The notes beneath the pieces are model-generated. The model searched no databases. It was not told the DNA's origin and saw only the letters and a list, made by a program, of their open reading frames with translations. The translations under genes were made by a program, and so were the position numbers. Positions 52,801 to 64,000 of a DNA stretch of 64,000 nt are shown here, in pieces. Positions within the stretch are counted from its first letter, which is position 1. Each line of letters starts with the position of its first letter. The stretch comes from Tetrahymena elliotti 4EA (taxonomy: Eukaryota > Ciliophora > Oligohymenophorea > Hymenostomatida > Tetrahymenidae), in assembly GCA_000231825.2 (NCBI GenBank), contig JH720300.1:1117928-1181927 (forward strand), in the 5' to 3' direction.

Positions 52801-55134
52801 AGAGTAAAAGTTCTTATAAACTTTATTTTAACTAAAAAAACTAAGAAAAAATTGAGTTTTCAGAATTTAAGTTTTATTTTAAACATGCTCAGCTCTATAA
52901 AATTTCACCCTTTGTTTATTTTTAAAAAATGAGTCATGAAAAAATTTTGATATTTAAATTAAATTCTTACTAAAAATACAACATCTCATTTTATAATAAT
53001 GTTGGCTCTGAACCTATTATTAGTTATTGGCTAGAAAATTAAGATTATATTCCATATAATTTAAATATTTTTCATTATGATATTGAAGAAAAAAATTTAA
53101 TTATTTTCCCAAATAACACAATAATTTAGACATAAGAATAGGGAAAATATTGTTATTTAAAAATAGCAAGAAAAAATGAAAACCTTTCATTTGATTTGAG
53201 GGTTAATATTTTATATGAATATCTGATAGCTTAGTCAGGTATAAAAAATATATTCACAAAATAGAGAATGCTTATACTATTTGATGACACAGATAATAAT
53301 GATTAATTCATTAATATAGATATTAGTCAAACAAATCTATTTTTTATTCCATGTTTTGAGAATTTTAATATTATTGATTTAGAAGAATTTTACAAACTAA
53401 GGTTTAAATAATTTTAAAACCACTTTCAGTTTAAGAAATATTAGATTTACCTTCATGTTAACAAATTGTTCAGATTTTCTAATGATGAGTTAAATTCAAG
53501 ATTATAAAAGGTAACTTTTTTATTTTATAATTATATTAACCAATAAAATTATATTTTTGATATTAGAATAAACCTCTTAGAATAATTTTAAATTGGATAT
53601 TTTTTATTTTTGATATTGAAATACTTTTTTTTCAATTTAAATAAGTATTGTATTTATTTATACAAAGAAACAATTTTAGTTAATTTTAAAATTTTTAAAA
53701 TGAATGAATACACTCATTTCTTTTTTATACTTAATAAGGATCAAAACAATTACATAAAAGAATAAGAGTAAAAATCTTAAGAAAATTAGTGTTTATGGGT
53801 TGAATAAAAGTAAGTTGATTATGAAAATGGTGAAGAAAAATAAACTTTTAATTTAGAGAATAAAGATGAAGTGATAATTATCTTAAAGTAAAATGAACTA
53901 CTTTAAATATTAAATTTAAGAGAATAGTAATATTACTTAATAAAAAAAGCAAGTAGCAGGTTTTAGGCTAAAATTTTACTAATTTAAATGGAAAATCAAG
54001 AATATATGAACCACTAAAATAATTAAAATGAAGTTATGTCTTTAAGATTCTTTGATCATAATAATAATTATATTGAACACATATTAATCTAAAAAGATTT
54101 GAAATAAAGCATTGTAATTGGAAATACATAGTAATTTGAAATAGACCTATTTTAAAAAGATTTATTCATTAGTTTTTTGTTATTTGAATCTCCAATAACT
54201 TAAATAATTTCAAATTCATGTTATTTTAATTCATTAGAAGGATAAATTATTTTTATAAGAAAACTAGAATTAAGTATATTAACAATAGCTATTAGGAATT
54301 AATAAAAAAATACATTAGAATATTAAACGCAACTCAATATGTACGACAATCTAATTTCGGATTAAGACCTTCAGCTTTCTTTAGTTTCTTTACATTATGT
54401 GAATTACTATTAAAAAGAAAAAATTGCTGGATATATACTTTAGATACCTTAAAATAGTAAATATGATTTGATAGTAGCTTATAGTGATTATCGAATTTGT
54501 AAATATTTTGTTAAAGCAAATACTCTTTTCAAAACCCATAAATATGATATTTAGATAGAAATAAATCAATCAGAATTATTAGGATAAATTGTTAAAGTTG
54601 TTTACAAAAACATGTCTAAATCTTAAATAAGTTTTTTGAATGATTAATTTGATTAGACTAATCATTCAGATTTATTTATTACTATCTCTAAATTTAATTA
54701 CAATCTAGAAATATGCTAGGATCCTGAACAATTTTTATAATATGTAAACCTTAATTATTAAAATACTATTTTAATTTTATTTTTAATAGAAAAATAGTTA
54801 AATAGATATTTTAGGAAGTAGATTGCTAGGCTATAAATATTTAATGAGTGAAGAAGAGATTCATTTAAAAATATAATTACCATTGAATTCAATTTAGATT
54901 TTAGAAAGTAGCTAAAAATACATAAGAATTTAAATGAAAGACCAAATTAATAATTAAATAAAGATATTTAGCTAAGTAATTCTGATAAAGCCAAACTATT
55001 TTAAGCAAACAGAATAAAAAATTTTGGATTAAATATTTCTATTAGCTATTCTCTTAGTATTACAAGTTATATTAATAATTATTTTTTTATTTAGCTTCAT
55101 TAAATACAAAATAAACAAAAAAATAATCATTTGA
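49878..55134 (+). CDS. Large type I membrane protein, family copy B (apparently intact)
   Basis: Full-length paralog of A. Met 49878 opens a signal peptide (MNLLLKIILVSVNYSVIFS) followed by LLNYITDLSEVFFEDE. The stop is TGA 55132-55134. The last 60 residues form one strong membrane helix (FLLAILLVLQVILIIIFLFS) and a short Lys-rich tail, giving a type I topology with a body of about 1600 residues outside or in the lumen. Conserved blocks shared with A: DEQHPCY, FYLTNDCVLNYED, ICQKPTFLLEE, LIAQSGIKNIFTKQRMLILFDD, FQFKKYQIYLHVNKLFRFSNDEL and IAGYILQIPQNSKYDL. Several short introns of 45-90 bp are inferred at the same places as in A (for example about 50320-50357, 51150-51201, 52553-52608, 53511-53570). 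No catalytic motif or known domain was recognised. Confidence 0.75.
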
Positions 55135-55559
55135 CATTAATAATAATTAATAATTTATATATTTTCTATCAATTAAATGCAATTAAATGAGTATTTATTA
55201 ATGAATAAAAATTATTGAAATTTATATTGAAAAAATTAAAATTTTAAAATCATTTCATTTCAAAAGAGGTTATTGAAAAATAGAAAATTAATCAAGAAAC
55301 ATATTTTGAAAAATGAAAATATTTCATTAAAAATTATGATTAAATAGATAATTCATTAAAAATGTTAATTTGTCTTTCATTAAATTGTAGTCTTTTCATT
55401 TATTTCAATTCATTCAATAAACAAAGACACAAAATCTTTACCTTCTTTTTCCTGTAATTATGTTTTAATTATTAAGGACAAATATTTTTTACTTTTTAAT
55501 TATTGAAAGGATCATTAGTTAAAAGATATAAATTAAAAAATTATGAATTTCAAAAGAAT
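55135..55559. other. Intergenic, A+T-rich
   Basis: Spacer between copy B and the small acidic gene. Nothing was recognised. Confidence 0.5.
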
Positions 55560-56199
55560 ATGAAGGCTGAGGAAATTATTGATTCAAATAGCTCAAACTA
55601 AAGCATTCAGTAAAATTAAAGTAGTATAGCCTCACTTTAAATTTCCTAAGATACCTCAAGCTAACAAGAGAACAAAGATTAAAAACAGGTAATGTCAGTT
55701 TATAGATATCCTAATCTAGTAATTCTAAACATATTGATTTAAATCAGATTTAATAGATTCAATTAAAAGTAAGAATTAAAACATCTATTTTTTGATATTT
55801 CTTTACTCTCAAAACACTGAATGAACGTTAGATTGTAACATATAAATGCAAATTTGAATACATTTACACTCTCACAACCACTGGTATACTCACTCATATC
55901 AAAAGGATGATAATGAGGAGTATCCCTTCTTATCAAAAAAAATTAAAACTTTTGAAAAAAACACACGACATTTTTAATAGTAAAATGAAAAAGAAATCAA
56001 TAATTTTGTAAAAATATAAATATTAATCATGGAAATTGAAGAAGATTTTACAAATTCTGTCAGAAGTAACAGCAGCGCAAGTGAGGTAAGTGAATAAAAT
56101 AATTCCCACTCTAATAATTCGGGCTCTCATTCAGATTAATCTGAGAATTCATCCAATTCATCAATGAGTTTTGAAGAATTTGATAATGATGATGAATGA
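55560..56199 (+). CDS. Small acidic Ser/Asn/Gln-rich protein, 115 aa
   Basis: Two exons (55560-55688 and 55981-56199) flank a 292-bp GT-AG intron that is in phase and contains TGA codons in all relevant positions. The product starts MKAEEIIDSNSSNQSIQQN and ends SMSFEEFDNDDE before TGA 56197-56199. It is strongly acidic at the C terminus, with Ser/Asn runs that look like casein-kinase-2-type phosphorylation targets. It is predicted disordered and has no recognisable domain. A single-exon alternative starting at the later Met (about 56029) would give 56 residues. Confidence in it being a gene is moderate; it rests on the open frame, in-phase intron and biased composition. Confidence 0.45.
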
Positions 56200-56339
56200 A
56201 GGTGATCTTCTAAATTAATCTAAATTGACTGGTAATAGATAAAATCAAGTATCTATAATGATTTATTAATTTCAAGACAAATCTGGTGTTTTAGACTTTA
56301 TTTAAGCTTGCAAATCCTATTTAATTTTTCTAATTGTTT

Positions 56340-58590
56340 ATTAGTGTTATCAAAAATATAAACTCATAACTGTTAGTTAATTCTCAATATTAGAAAACAA
56401 CCATAAACTATTGGTATGAAATTGAAGATCCATTATAGTATGAATACTTTTCAATAAATTAAGATTATGAAAATAGATATTTTATAATTGAGAATTATCA
56501 AATTATTTAAACAGAAAATTAATATAATTTTTGTTTGATTCAATTTCAACATTTTTATACATTTGATTCCTTCTAGTTATCAATCATTCATGAACACATG
56601 ACTGCTAAATTAAATTAAAAAAATACTTTAACTAAGTAAAGGATGTTCATATTCTTTGATTAGGAAGACTAAAATAACCAATTTATTTTAATAATTTATA
56701 ATACTAAAAAAACTTTAATTTATGTTAAAATCAACTGAATACCAAAAAATAATTTAAATTCCACAAAATTATTAGAAAATACCAGAATTTAGATGAAAAT
56801 AAAATTAAAATATTTCAAAGATATCCTATTTTGGGGATAAAATACTTAGAAGATGATGATAAGGATTAGGGTAGAAACAGCAAAAAACAAAAATGTATGA
56901 AAAATTTGTTAATTTTTTTTTTACTTATGTATTTATGAGTAATATTAAACTCTAAAAATGAGATATTATGGAGCTGTTAAGATTTCAATAAGGAAGTTAT
57001 GAGTATATAAAATAAAAAAAAATATTTTAAAATCAAAAAAATAGATCATAAGAATTTAAAAATTTTAAAAGCAATATCCTCTCTAAAATAACTAAGATCA
57101 TTTCAAAATTATTTACTTAATTTTATCAGAAATTTAAATATTTTTTATTAATAGTTAATAATGTTATTATTCAAAGAAGAATCTATCAGTAAAAAGATGC
57201 CTATGGGTTGGGTTATTCAGAAATAAATAAATTATGAAAAATAAGATTTAAAAAATTTCTTTTATTTGCAAGAGAAAAAGGATAGCATTCTAAATTTAAG
57301 TAATAAAAGTATTTTAAATATGTATGAAATCATGGATTAAAGACAAGTCCAAAAATCTTATTTATTAATAAGAATCAATGGTTCTTATAAAAATAACACC
57401 TTATTAATTTTTAAAGATAATAATTTATTCTCAAATAGTTATTTCCTTGAGATTCTTTTCAAAAAATAGATAGTATTAGAATGTTTTTGTTTTTGAAAAT
57501 GATTAAAAATTAGAAATTTATTTAGGAAATGCTGAATTTGTAGAAATTGATGTATTTTAAAAAACAACTTATTTTAATTTACTTTTAGTTTAAAATTCTA
57601 TTCAATATGTGATTTAAGAATCAAGTTAGTTAACTTTGATAGATAATACTCAAATTTATATACACAAAAAATAAGGATTTAATTTGATAATTTATTTATA
57701 TGATTAAGATAGTGAATAATTTGAGAAGAAAATATAATTAAGCAAAGGTGATTATCTGATATCTTCCTAGGATGTTTAAATTGAAATTAAAAAAATAAAT
57801 TCTTACTATTCTTTTCACACAGAAGGGTATTTAATTTCATCTAATTTCTTACAAGAGATAAATAATATTGAAAGTATAATATTTAAAAGATCAAGCAGTA
57901 AATGATAGTTTAATTGATATTTTTTTATGTTATCATAATAACCAATTCAAAATTATAAGTATAAGATAACAATTAAAAATATTTATGAGTTAAATTTGAG
58001 AATATAATGCTATATTTTAGATAAATCAGTAGCATTGTACTTGTTAGAAGTCATAAAATAACACAAAAACTTTGAATTGATTATTATTAATTCAAATAAG
58101 CGTTATCATTTGTAAGAGTATATTTTTGAAAAAAATAAAGTATGGAATGTAACAATTTTTAATTTATTTTTTTAATTGTAATAAATAGAGCACAAATTTT
58201 AATTATTTAATTCCCTCAAGAGTTCTAAAATTCGACTTTAGAGAAGATTATAATAAATTAAATTTTGAAATCGAACTACAGAATTACATTTTGAAACTAA
58301 ATTAAAGTGATTATTTGAGAATATACTTAAATTTGTAAATAAATAAACTTTTGATTCCGATCAGTCAAATAATAAATTTTGATATTCATAATAGCATTAA
58401 TTATTCGAAATCTTTAATCTGTTAAAATTTGAAAATAGGTAAGGTAACAAACCCATCCAGATAATTTGATATTATTATTAGTAAACATCTCTTTGTAAAA
58501 TTTTACTATTGTTTCAAATTTATGTAATTATACTTTTTATGTCTTGTTAATCATTATTTTATTAAAAAAATATTTGATCAATTAGATTGG
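56340..58590 (+). pseudogene. Decayed C-terminal half of the large membrane protein family (copy C)
   Basis: Homology to copies A and B starts abruptly near the middle of the protein (TTINYWYEIEDPLQYEYF, about 56395) and continues through LNQKNTLTKQRMFIFFDQED, QKSYLLIRINGSYKNNTLLIF, a VFENDQKLEIYLGNAEFVEIDVFQ block, GYLISSNFLQE and DYLRIYLNLQINKLLIP. There is no signal peptide or upstream half. Frame changes occur at an A-run near 56705 and a T-run near 57488 and more are likely, so the sequence looks non-functional. Short introns could explain some breaks. The terminal membrane helix is not clearly preserved. It lies head to tail with copy D. Confidence 0.6.
57665..57865 (+). repeat. Duplicated module, copy 1 (in C)
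   Basis: About 195 bp closely matching 60515-60716: shared stretches include aataaggatttaatttgata, gattatctgatatcttccta, ttcttactattct and gggtatttaatttcatctaa. By eye about 90% identical with a few small indels. It encodes QGFNLIIYLYDQDSEQFEKK and following residues in copy C. Confidence 0.85.
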
Positions 58591-59323
58591 AATTTTTTTT
58601 GAGTAGAAAGATAAACATATTTTTTATCCACCAAAATATTTTTGAACAAAATTCTAAAAATTGTATTTATCTAATCGATTTATTGTAGACCCTAAAACCT
58701 CCATCCCCACTCATCTACATTCTTAAATTATAAACTCATTGATACAAATTTAACTTTGTTTAAGTTTTTTTAAATAGATTTTATATATTTCCTAATTTCA
58801 TAATTCTTACTACATAATTCTATTAAACAATTCCTTTCTCTTAAATTACAAATATCTTATAATTTATATTTCTTTTTATTAATTCATTATGACAATTTAC
58901 TTTCGTTAGCGTTTATTTTTCTTTAAAAAAAATAATTTAAAATTCAAAGAAATAATAGATTTTATCAAAATGAGAGAAGAGCAGAGATGTTTTATCATAG
59001 TAAATATTAACAACCTTTTTTTGTTGTTATAAAAATTTCATTAATATTTTCATCATGTAGAAAAAAGAAATCTAAAGATAAGATTTATTCATTTATAGAA
59101 ATTAATTAACAATTTGACATTCAATAATATCAATTTAATGGTCTAATGAATTTTATTTATTTAATCATTTGGAAACTTTAATATCTTCAAATATTTGCTT
59201 TGCTCAAAACTTTATCAGAAAGGATTACATCTATTTAATAATCATAAAAAAATTAAGAATACTAAAATTAATTAAATTAAACAAAAAGAAGATTTTGGAA
59301 AGACTAATTGTGATATTTTTTTA
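58591..59323. other. Intergenic, A+T-rich
   Basis: Spacer between decayed copy C and copy D. No coding frame was recognised. It should contain the promoter of D if D is expressed. Confidence 0.45.
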
Positions 59324-60782
59324 ATGTAAAAAATGTGGACAAATATATTATCCTTAATCAAAGTTATTTTACTAAGTTAAATTGTGTTTTGTTAACACAT
59401 AATTTAGCTACACTCACAAGTAACAAACCAAAGTTTTTTAAGTTAAAGAATAGAATTATCAAATCAATACAATAAAGGAGAAGAAATCAATTATCTCATA
59501 AATGTAAGTTTAGTTGGAGAATATCATCTTTATGATCTAATAATCTATGTTGAAGAAGAATTTATTGAAAGCATATTTTCTATGAAAACAGAAATACAAT
59601 ATCCTATCATAAAAGATATTTGTGAAGCTTAAATATTTTAGAGTAATAGATTATGTGTAGATTCATTTAATAAACCTGCTGAATATAACAGAAAAGCTTC
59701 TTATTTACTGAAATTAACATGTCTATCAAATATTTGTAGGACAAAGCACTATTTTGTTATCCAAAAAAGAAGTCAACAAAGTAAATTTATTTTTTGAATC
59801 GCTCAAAAGGATTAAATTTTTTTAAAATGTACTTATAAAGTTGAAAACTAAGAGGATATAAATTAAAAGATCATCTAAAAATTCTTATTCAACTAGAGTA
59901 ACTCATTCAGATTTTACTTTGTTGATAAATAATAAAATTTAGACAAAATAATTCCACTTACTGATGAAAATCATTCTTGTTATAGTAAAATATAATTATA
60001 TTATTAGTCTAATTTGGTGGATATTAGATGTGAGGAGGAAGTAGAAATAGTTTTTATTTACTTGATTGAGTATGAGAAATTACATTTTTCAAAAGTAGAA
60101 AAGCATTTCTAATTATAACCTAAGCTAAAATATGATTTTTCTGAATTTAAAATAAACTAATTCTTTGTTTTTGGGTTTATAAGCTTGATGATTGGTGAAT
60201 AAGAAATAATATTACTAGATCAAATTGCTTATGAAATTCCATAATTAGAATAATTTGAAGGCAATGTTTAAATCTTTAGTAATGAGACAGCATTTATATT
60301 TTATGAAACTTAGATGAATAGTGACTTTAAAAGATACATCAATATATAAACCTAAACACAAAAAGGTTAGTATGAAGTATATAAATTAAAAGATGATGAC
60401 AATCATCTCAAAAGACCTGATCAAATATGCATTGAGTTTTTCACAAATAACTTTATTTTTTATGGATTATACTTAAATCATACTTGTTAGATAATACTCA
60501 AAAAATTTTATTTTATAAAAAATAAGGATTTAATTTGATAATTTATTTATATTATTAAGATAGCTAATAATTTGAGAAGAAAATATATTTAAGCAAAGAT
60601 AAAGATGATTATCTGATATCTTCCTAAGATTTTTAAATTGAAATTCAAAATATAAATTCTTACTATTCTAATCACACAGGAGGGTATTTAATTTCATCTA
60701 ATTTCTTGTAAGAGATAATATTGAAATTATAAAAAAGTAAAATTAGAAAATATTAAAAATATATTTAAATTATCTCACATTG
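59324..60782 (+). CDS. N-terminal family copy D, rearranged and truncated
   Basis: Starts MQKMWTNILSLIKVILLSQIVFCQ (Met 59324, or the in-frame Met 59333), a signal peptide. It follows the A/B pattern for about 400 residues: GEEINYLINVSLVGEYHLYDL, LTCLSNICRTKHYFVIQ, an intron at the same position as in A and B (about 59780-59849), then TDENHSCYSKIQLYYQS and ICIEFFTNNFIFYGLYLNHTC. The family frame reaches TGA at about 60537. Directly there a 200-bp segment nearly identical to part of copy C begins in a shifted frame (QGFNLIIYLYYQDSQQFEKK) and runs open to TGA near 60780. So the middle and the membrane anchor are missing. If translated only to the first TGA it would be a secreted protein of about 380 residues. 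It may instead be a pseudogene made by recombination with C. Confidence 0.5.
60515..60716 (+). repeat. Duplicated module, copy 2 (in D)
   Basis: Partner of 57665-57865. In D it is joined to N-terminal family sequence, whereas in C, A and B the corresponding segment lies near the C terminus. This marks a recent segmental copy or gene-conversion tract. Confidence 0.85.
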
Positions 60783-61139
60783 AATTTTGCAAAATAATAT
60801 GATGAAATATTTTCAAATACTAATCTTTAAGCTATAAAAATACAAATAATAATTTAAATAAAAAATATTTAATACGATATATCTGTCTCATTAAATAATT
60901 TAAATTCTTTAATTATTTTAAATTAAGATAACATATGTAATATCAAAAAACTGAAAAGTAAATTAGTTTAAAGAATTTTGATATTCAATTAAAAATATTA
61001 TTTAATTATAAATAATTGCAGGATAGAAAGATTGATTGACAGATAGATAGATACAAATAAAATTAATGATTGCCTAACTATATGATATAGAATTATTAAG
61101 ATATTAGATAGATTTTTAGTTTTAAATTTTTTTTATATT
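60783..61139. other. Convergent 3' intergenic region
   Basis: A+T-rich region between D (plus) and the collagen-like gene (minus). It includes a short gattgattgacagatagatagata microsatellite near 61030. Nothing else was seen. Confidence 0.5.
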
Positions 61140-64000
61140 TCAACTTGACTTTTTATTAAGTTCTTGTAAATACTTAGTAATATCGTTCTTTCTTTCTTAA
61201 TCGTTACTGTAAACTTTTTTTTCATTTGATACTACAATTTTAATTTTTTGTTCATCTTATTTATCATTCATTTTTTATAATTCTTATCTAACCCAGGCTG
61301 GAACTAAATCGTAAGCGTGTACTATACATGTACTTTGATTATTGTAGAAAGTTGTTCCTTTTGTGAGGAGAATATCTGGCCTTTAAATAGCATCTAATTT
61401 CATAGAAGAGTTATTTGCTTTTTCAAATTTCTTACTTACTAAATCAGAAACTTTATCTTAAGCTTCTGGGCATTCACTAATTTTCTTGGATAATGTTTTT
61501 TGTACATTAGAGCATGTAGAAAGAACTGTAGCAGATGTGTTTGATAAACAAGAGCAACAACACAATTTAACAAAGAAACCAACTTAGTCTGAAACTGCTG
61601 AGATTACACTGTTAATCATAACTAATATTTTTCTCAAAACATAAACATTTTTACTTGAAACTAAGCTATCCAAATTCAATTTGTTTAAAGCATTCCAGCC
61701 TTACATATTCTCTAAATACTGAGGAATTTTCCAGCCACTACGAGTACCAACAGAAGTAAATGCCTTAAATTCATCACATAAATCAGAACCAATAGCAGAG
61801 AAAAGTAAATCTACAATTTTATCATCTTTGCTATTGATTTTATTGATGTAATTTACCTTTTTTTCAACAGGAATCATCTTGAATATATTATAAATATCTC
61901 CATCATCAATGTTTGCAGCTTGACCTTTTTCACGAAAAGCAATTTGTACACAGTCTTTTTTCAAACCACGTACAATATGCTAGTATCCACTTGACTTAAA
62001 AACTTTACCAATATAGACTTCAAGTAGATTAGGTTTGTTAGTGTCAGAGTTAAAGTAATAGTGACGACTGTGATATTAATAGGCTGGATCAAGCATTTAT
62101 AAGGCTTCATGTATTTAAGCAATTTAATTAACTATAATATTATTCTCATCAAATTAATTATTGTAAAATTCTCCTTCTTTAAGTGTAAACCTATAACTAG
62201 TATCCAAATTTTAAACAGCTTCTATTACATTAGGATTTTTTTAATAAAATTCAGCTACTTCTTGAATATTTTTCAATTACTTTTAAGTTTAACCTTCAAA
62301 TAACAGATCACATTCTTATTCGATACCCTAAAAGCCTTAGTAATTTTCAGGTAATTTTTTTTAATTTGCCTAGGCAGCTTCCCCATTTACTTTTGAATTG
62401 GCAAAAATTTTCTTTTAAGTTTCATTCATCAAAGATACTTCATGATCGTTATCTTCTTCAAATACTTATTTATATTTTTCAAGATACTCAGCATAGGAAA
62501 TAGCCAGATCTGGAATCATAATTTTAAAATTTTTTTAGTAAGGGAATGTTGATAAAGATTCATGACCAAGAGAATTGCGGTATAAAGAAATAGCTGAGTA
62601 GTTGAAAATACGTCCATATTAAATATCAGTTGATGATCCCATAATATAATTTCTAGTATCTTCAGCATAACTTGATTTATAGATTTTATCTATACCTATT
62701 TGTTTAAATGCATTTGTTTCCTTATTTTAATGATCACTATATGAGTTAGCAAATACTGCAACTACTTTTCTTTTATGAGGAGAAGGGTTCTTGTTTAAAG
62801 GATCAAAATGATAATCAAAATTCTTATATTAAGTAATACTATAAATATCACAATCTGCACCTATTGCTTGTAAAGATTAGCGAACTTTAAAAATGCTTTC
62901 ACGATCAACTTCACTATTGATTATAAGTAAGACATCTGAAGTGTCTTTAAATTGAAGCTTATCAGACTTTTAAACCTTGAAAATATTTTCTTGGATTGTT
63001 TAGTATTTATTAATTTAATCATCAATATGGCCAATGTCAAGGAAAAATCTAATATTAACAGTATCATAAGCTTAGATGTTTTGATCAATAACCTTGATAG
63101 TACCTTTAAAGTAAATAGTTTCTCCAGGATTAATAGAGGGAATAAATACTTACTTTAATAATTAATAATTTTTAACTTTTTCATCTGGTCTAATAAAGTT
63201 GGATTAGTCCAAAGCCTTTTAAGCCATTTAGTCAGAATTGTTTTATTAATTAATCTTATCTTCATCGGTGCTGTATGGAATAAACTAAACAGATCCAGGT
63301 TTAGATTCGCTATAAACTCTCATATTTAAAAGACGGCCATTTTTAATACCTAAAGGTTTTGAACATTTATTTTTGATTCCAATCACAATAGGTATTTCTT
63401 CATCATCTAAAAAGGAACGAGGTCCAGAAATATATGTTAATTCTACAGGATATTCAATTTTTATAGGAAGATCAAATGAATTAATTCCTTTAAATTCAGC
63501 CTTGACCTTATTCATAACAGCATTGAATTTCAAATTGAATGTTTCATTTAAAGGAGCATTAACTTTTGGTTCCAATTAAGGAGCAATCTTAAATTAAAAC
63601 TCTTTTGGAACTGTGAGGTTTTAAAGACCACCTATAGCCTAGTTATATTCAAAAATATTGGATTTAGCATCCTGAACTATATAAGGATTCTAAAATAGAC
63701 TAAAAGTAATAGGACTAGCTGATGGAGTACTCATTTCGGAATCATTAATTACTGTTATTTAGGTTGAAAGGGTTTCACCAGGTTCTATAATTGAATCACT
63801 AGAAACCAATGGTCTTACAGAATTCATAGCCAAATTAAACAGTTTTTTAAAAATTCTTTTCTATTCTATAACAAGAAAGTAGTAGCAACCATATTTTCCA
63901 TCCTTACCACTTTTTCCTTCAGGCCCTCTTTATCCTTCTCTTCCATTTGTTCCTCTTTGGCCTCCTTATTAATCTTTCAAAATTAATTAAAATAAAGATT
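61140..64000 (-). CDS. Collagen-like (Gly-X-Y) large protein, last exon (5' part off the window)
   Basis: The terminal exon spans 63973-61140 (TGA 61142-61140), about 943 residues without introns; 63974-64000 is the end of an upstream intron. The visible exon opens with Gly-X-Y triplets (GGQRGTNGREGQRGPEGKSG and on to KYG) and so is the end of a collagen-like tract. A beta-rich segment follows (SIIEPGETLSTQITVINDSE ... LTYISGPRSFLDDEEIPIVIGI), like Ig-type or CARDB-type stalk modules. Next is an alternating beta/alpha region (DTSDVLLIINSEVDRESIFKVRQ; KRKVVAVFANSYSDHQ) and an acidic, Lys-rich helical C terminus ending LQELNKKSS. There is no membrane helix in this exon. Function unknown; cysteines are clustered near VKLCCCSCLSNTS. 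Whether it is secreted cannot be told without its N terminus. Confidence 0.78.

Noticed and set aside
1..64000. tRNA, rRNA, CRISPR array or transposase
   Set aside because: No cloverleaf, rRNA core motif, spaced identical repeats or transposase motif was recognised by eye; a tRNAscan/Infernal run would settle small RNAs.

Overview
The window is about 78% A+T and reads as a protein-coding ciliate nuclear genome. Long conserved proteins appear only when TAA and TAG are translated as glutamine and TGA is kept as the sole stop. Clathrin heavy chain, ETF-beta and COQ4 can be assembled exon by exon under that code with GT-AG introns of about 45-650 bp, and each ends at TGA. This points to an oligohymenophorean of the Tetrahymena type; Paramecium introns are much shorter. 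Standard-code ORFs of the region are nearly all fragments or shadows.

Layout. (1) 1-19.9 kb, minus strand: a tandem array of four paralogous receptor-like genes, the leftmost running off the window. Each has a membrane segment near the N terminus, an extracellular dCache domain with a YDPRCR-x-WY signature, a second membrane segment followed by H-(Y/F)-x-A-V, then cytoplasmic TPR-like repeats, a degenerate VWA-like region and a shared C-terminal tail. (2) 20.6-23.6 kb: COQ4 (minus) and ETFB (plus), divergent across 601 bp; both are mitochondrial and both act on the ubiquinone pool. (3) 24.1-31.0 kb, minus: clathrin heavy chain, 11 exons, about 1723 residues, ending in PPMGG repeats. (4) 33.0-37.9 kb, plus: two intronless tandem protein kinases (649 and 662 aa) with DFN in place of DFG. 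(5) 38.9-43.4 kb, plus: a five-exon protein with ankyrin repeats, a Sec7 ARF-GEF domain and a PH-like end, interrupted by one in-frame TGA at codon 220. (6) 44.0-60.8 kb, plus: a family of very large secreted/type I membrane proteins of unknown function: one apparently intact copy (B), one with two frame breaks near its C terminus (A), a decayed C-terminal half (C) and a rearranged N-terminal copy (D). A small acidic Ser/Asn/Gln-rich gene lies between B and C. (7) 61.1-64.0 kb, minus: the last exon of a collagen-like (Gly-X-Y) protein that continues beyond the window.

The conserved genes cover vesicle traffic (clathrin, Sec7 ARF exchange factor) and mitochondrial electron transfer. The arrays look lineage-specific and expanding: environmental sensing (Cache receptors), signalling (kinases) and the cell surface (large membrane proteins). 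No tRNA, rRNA, CRISPR array or complete transposon was recognised. Intergenic DNA is extremely A+T rich.
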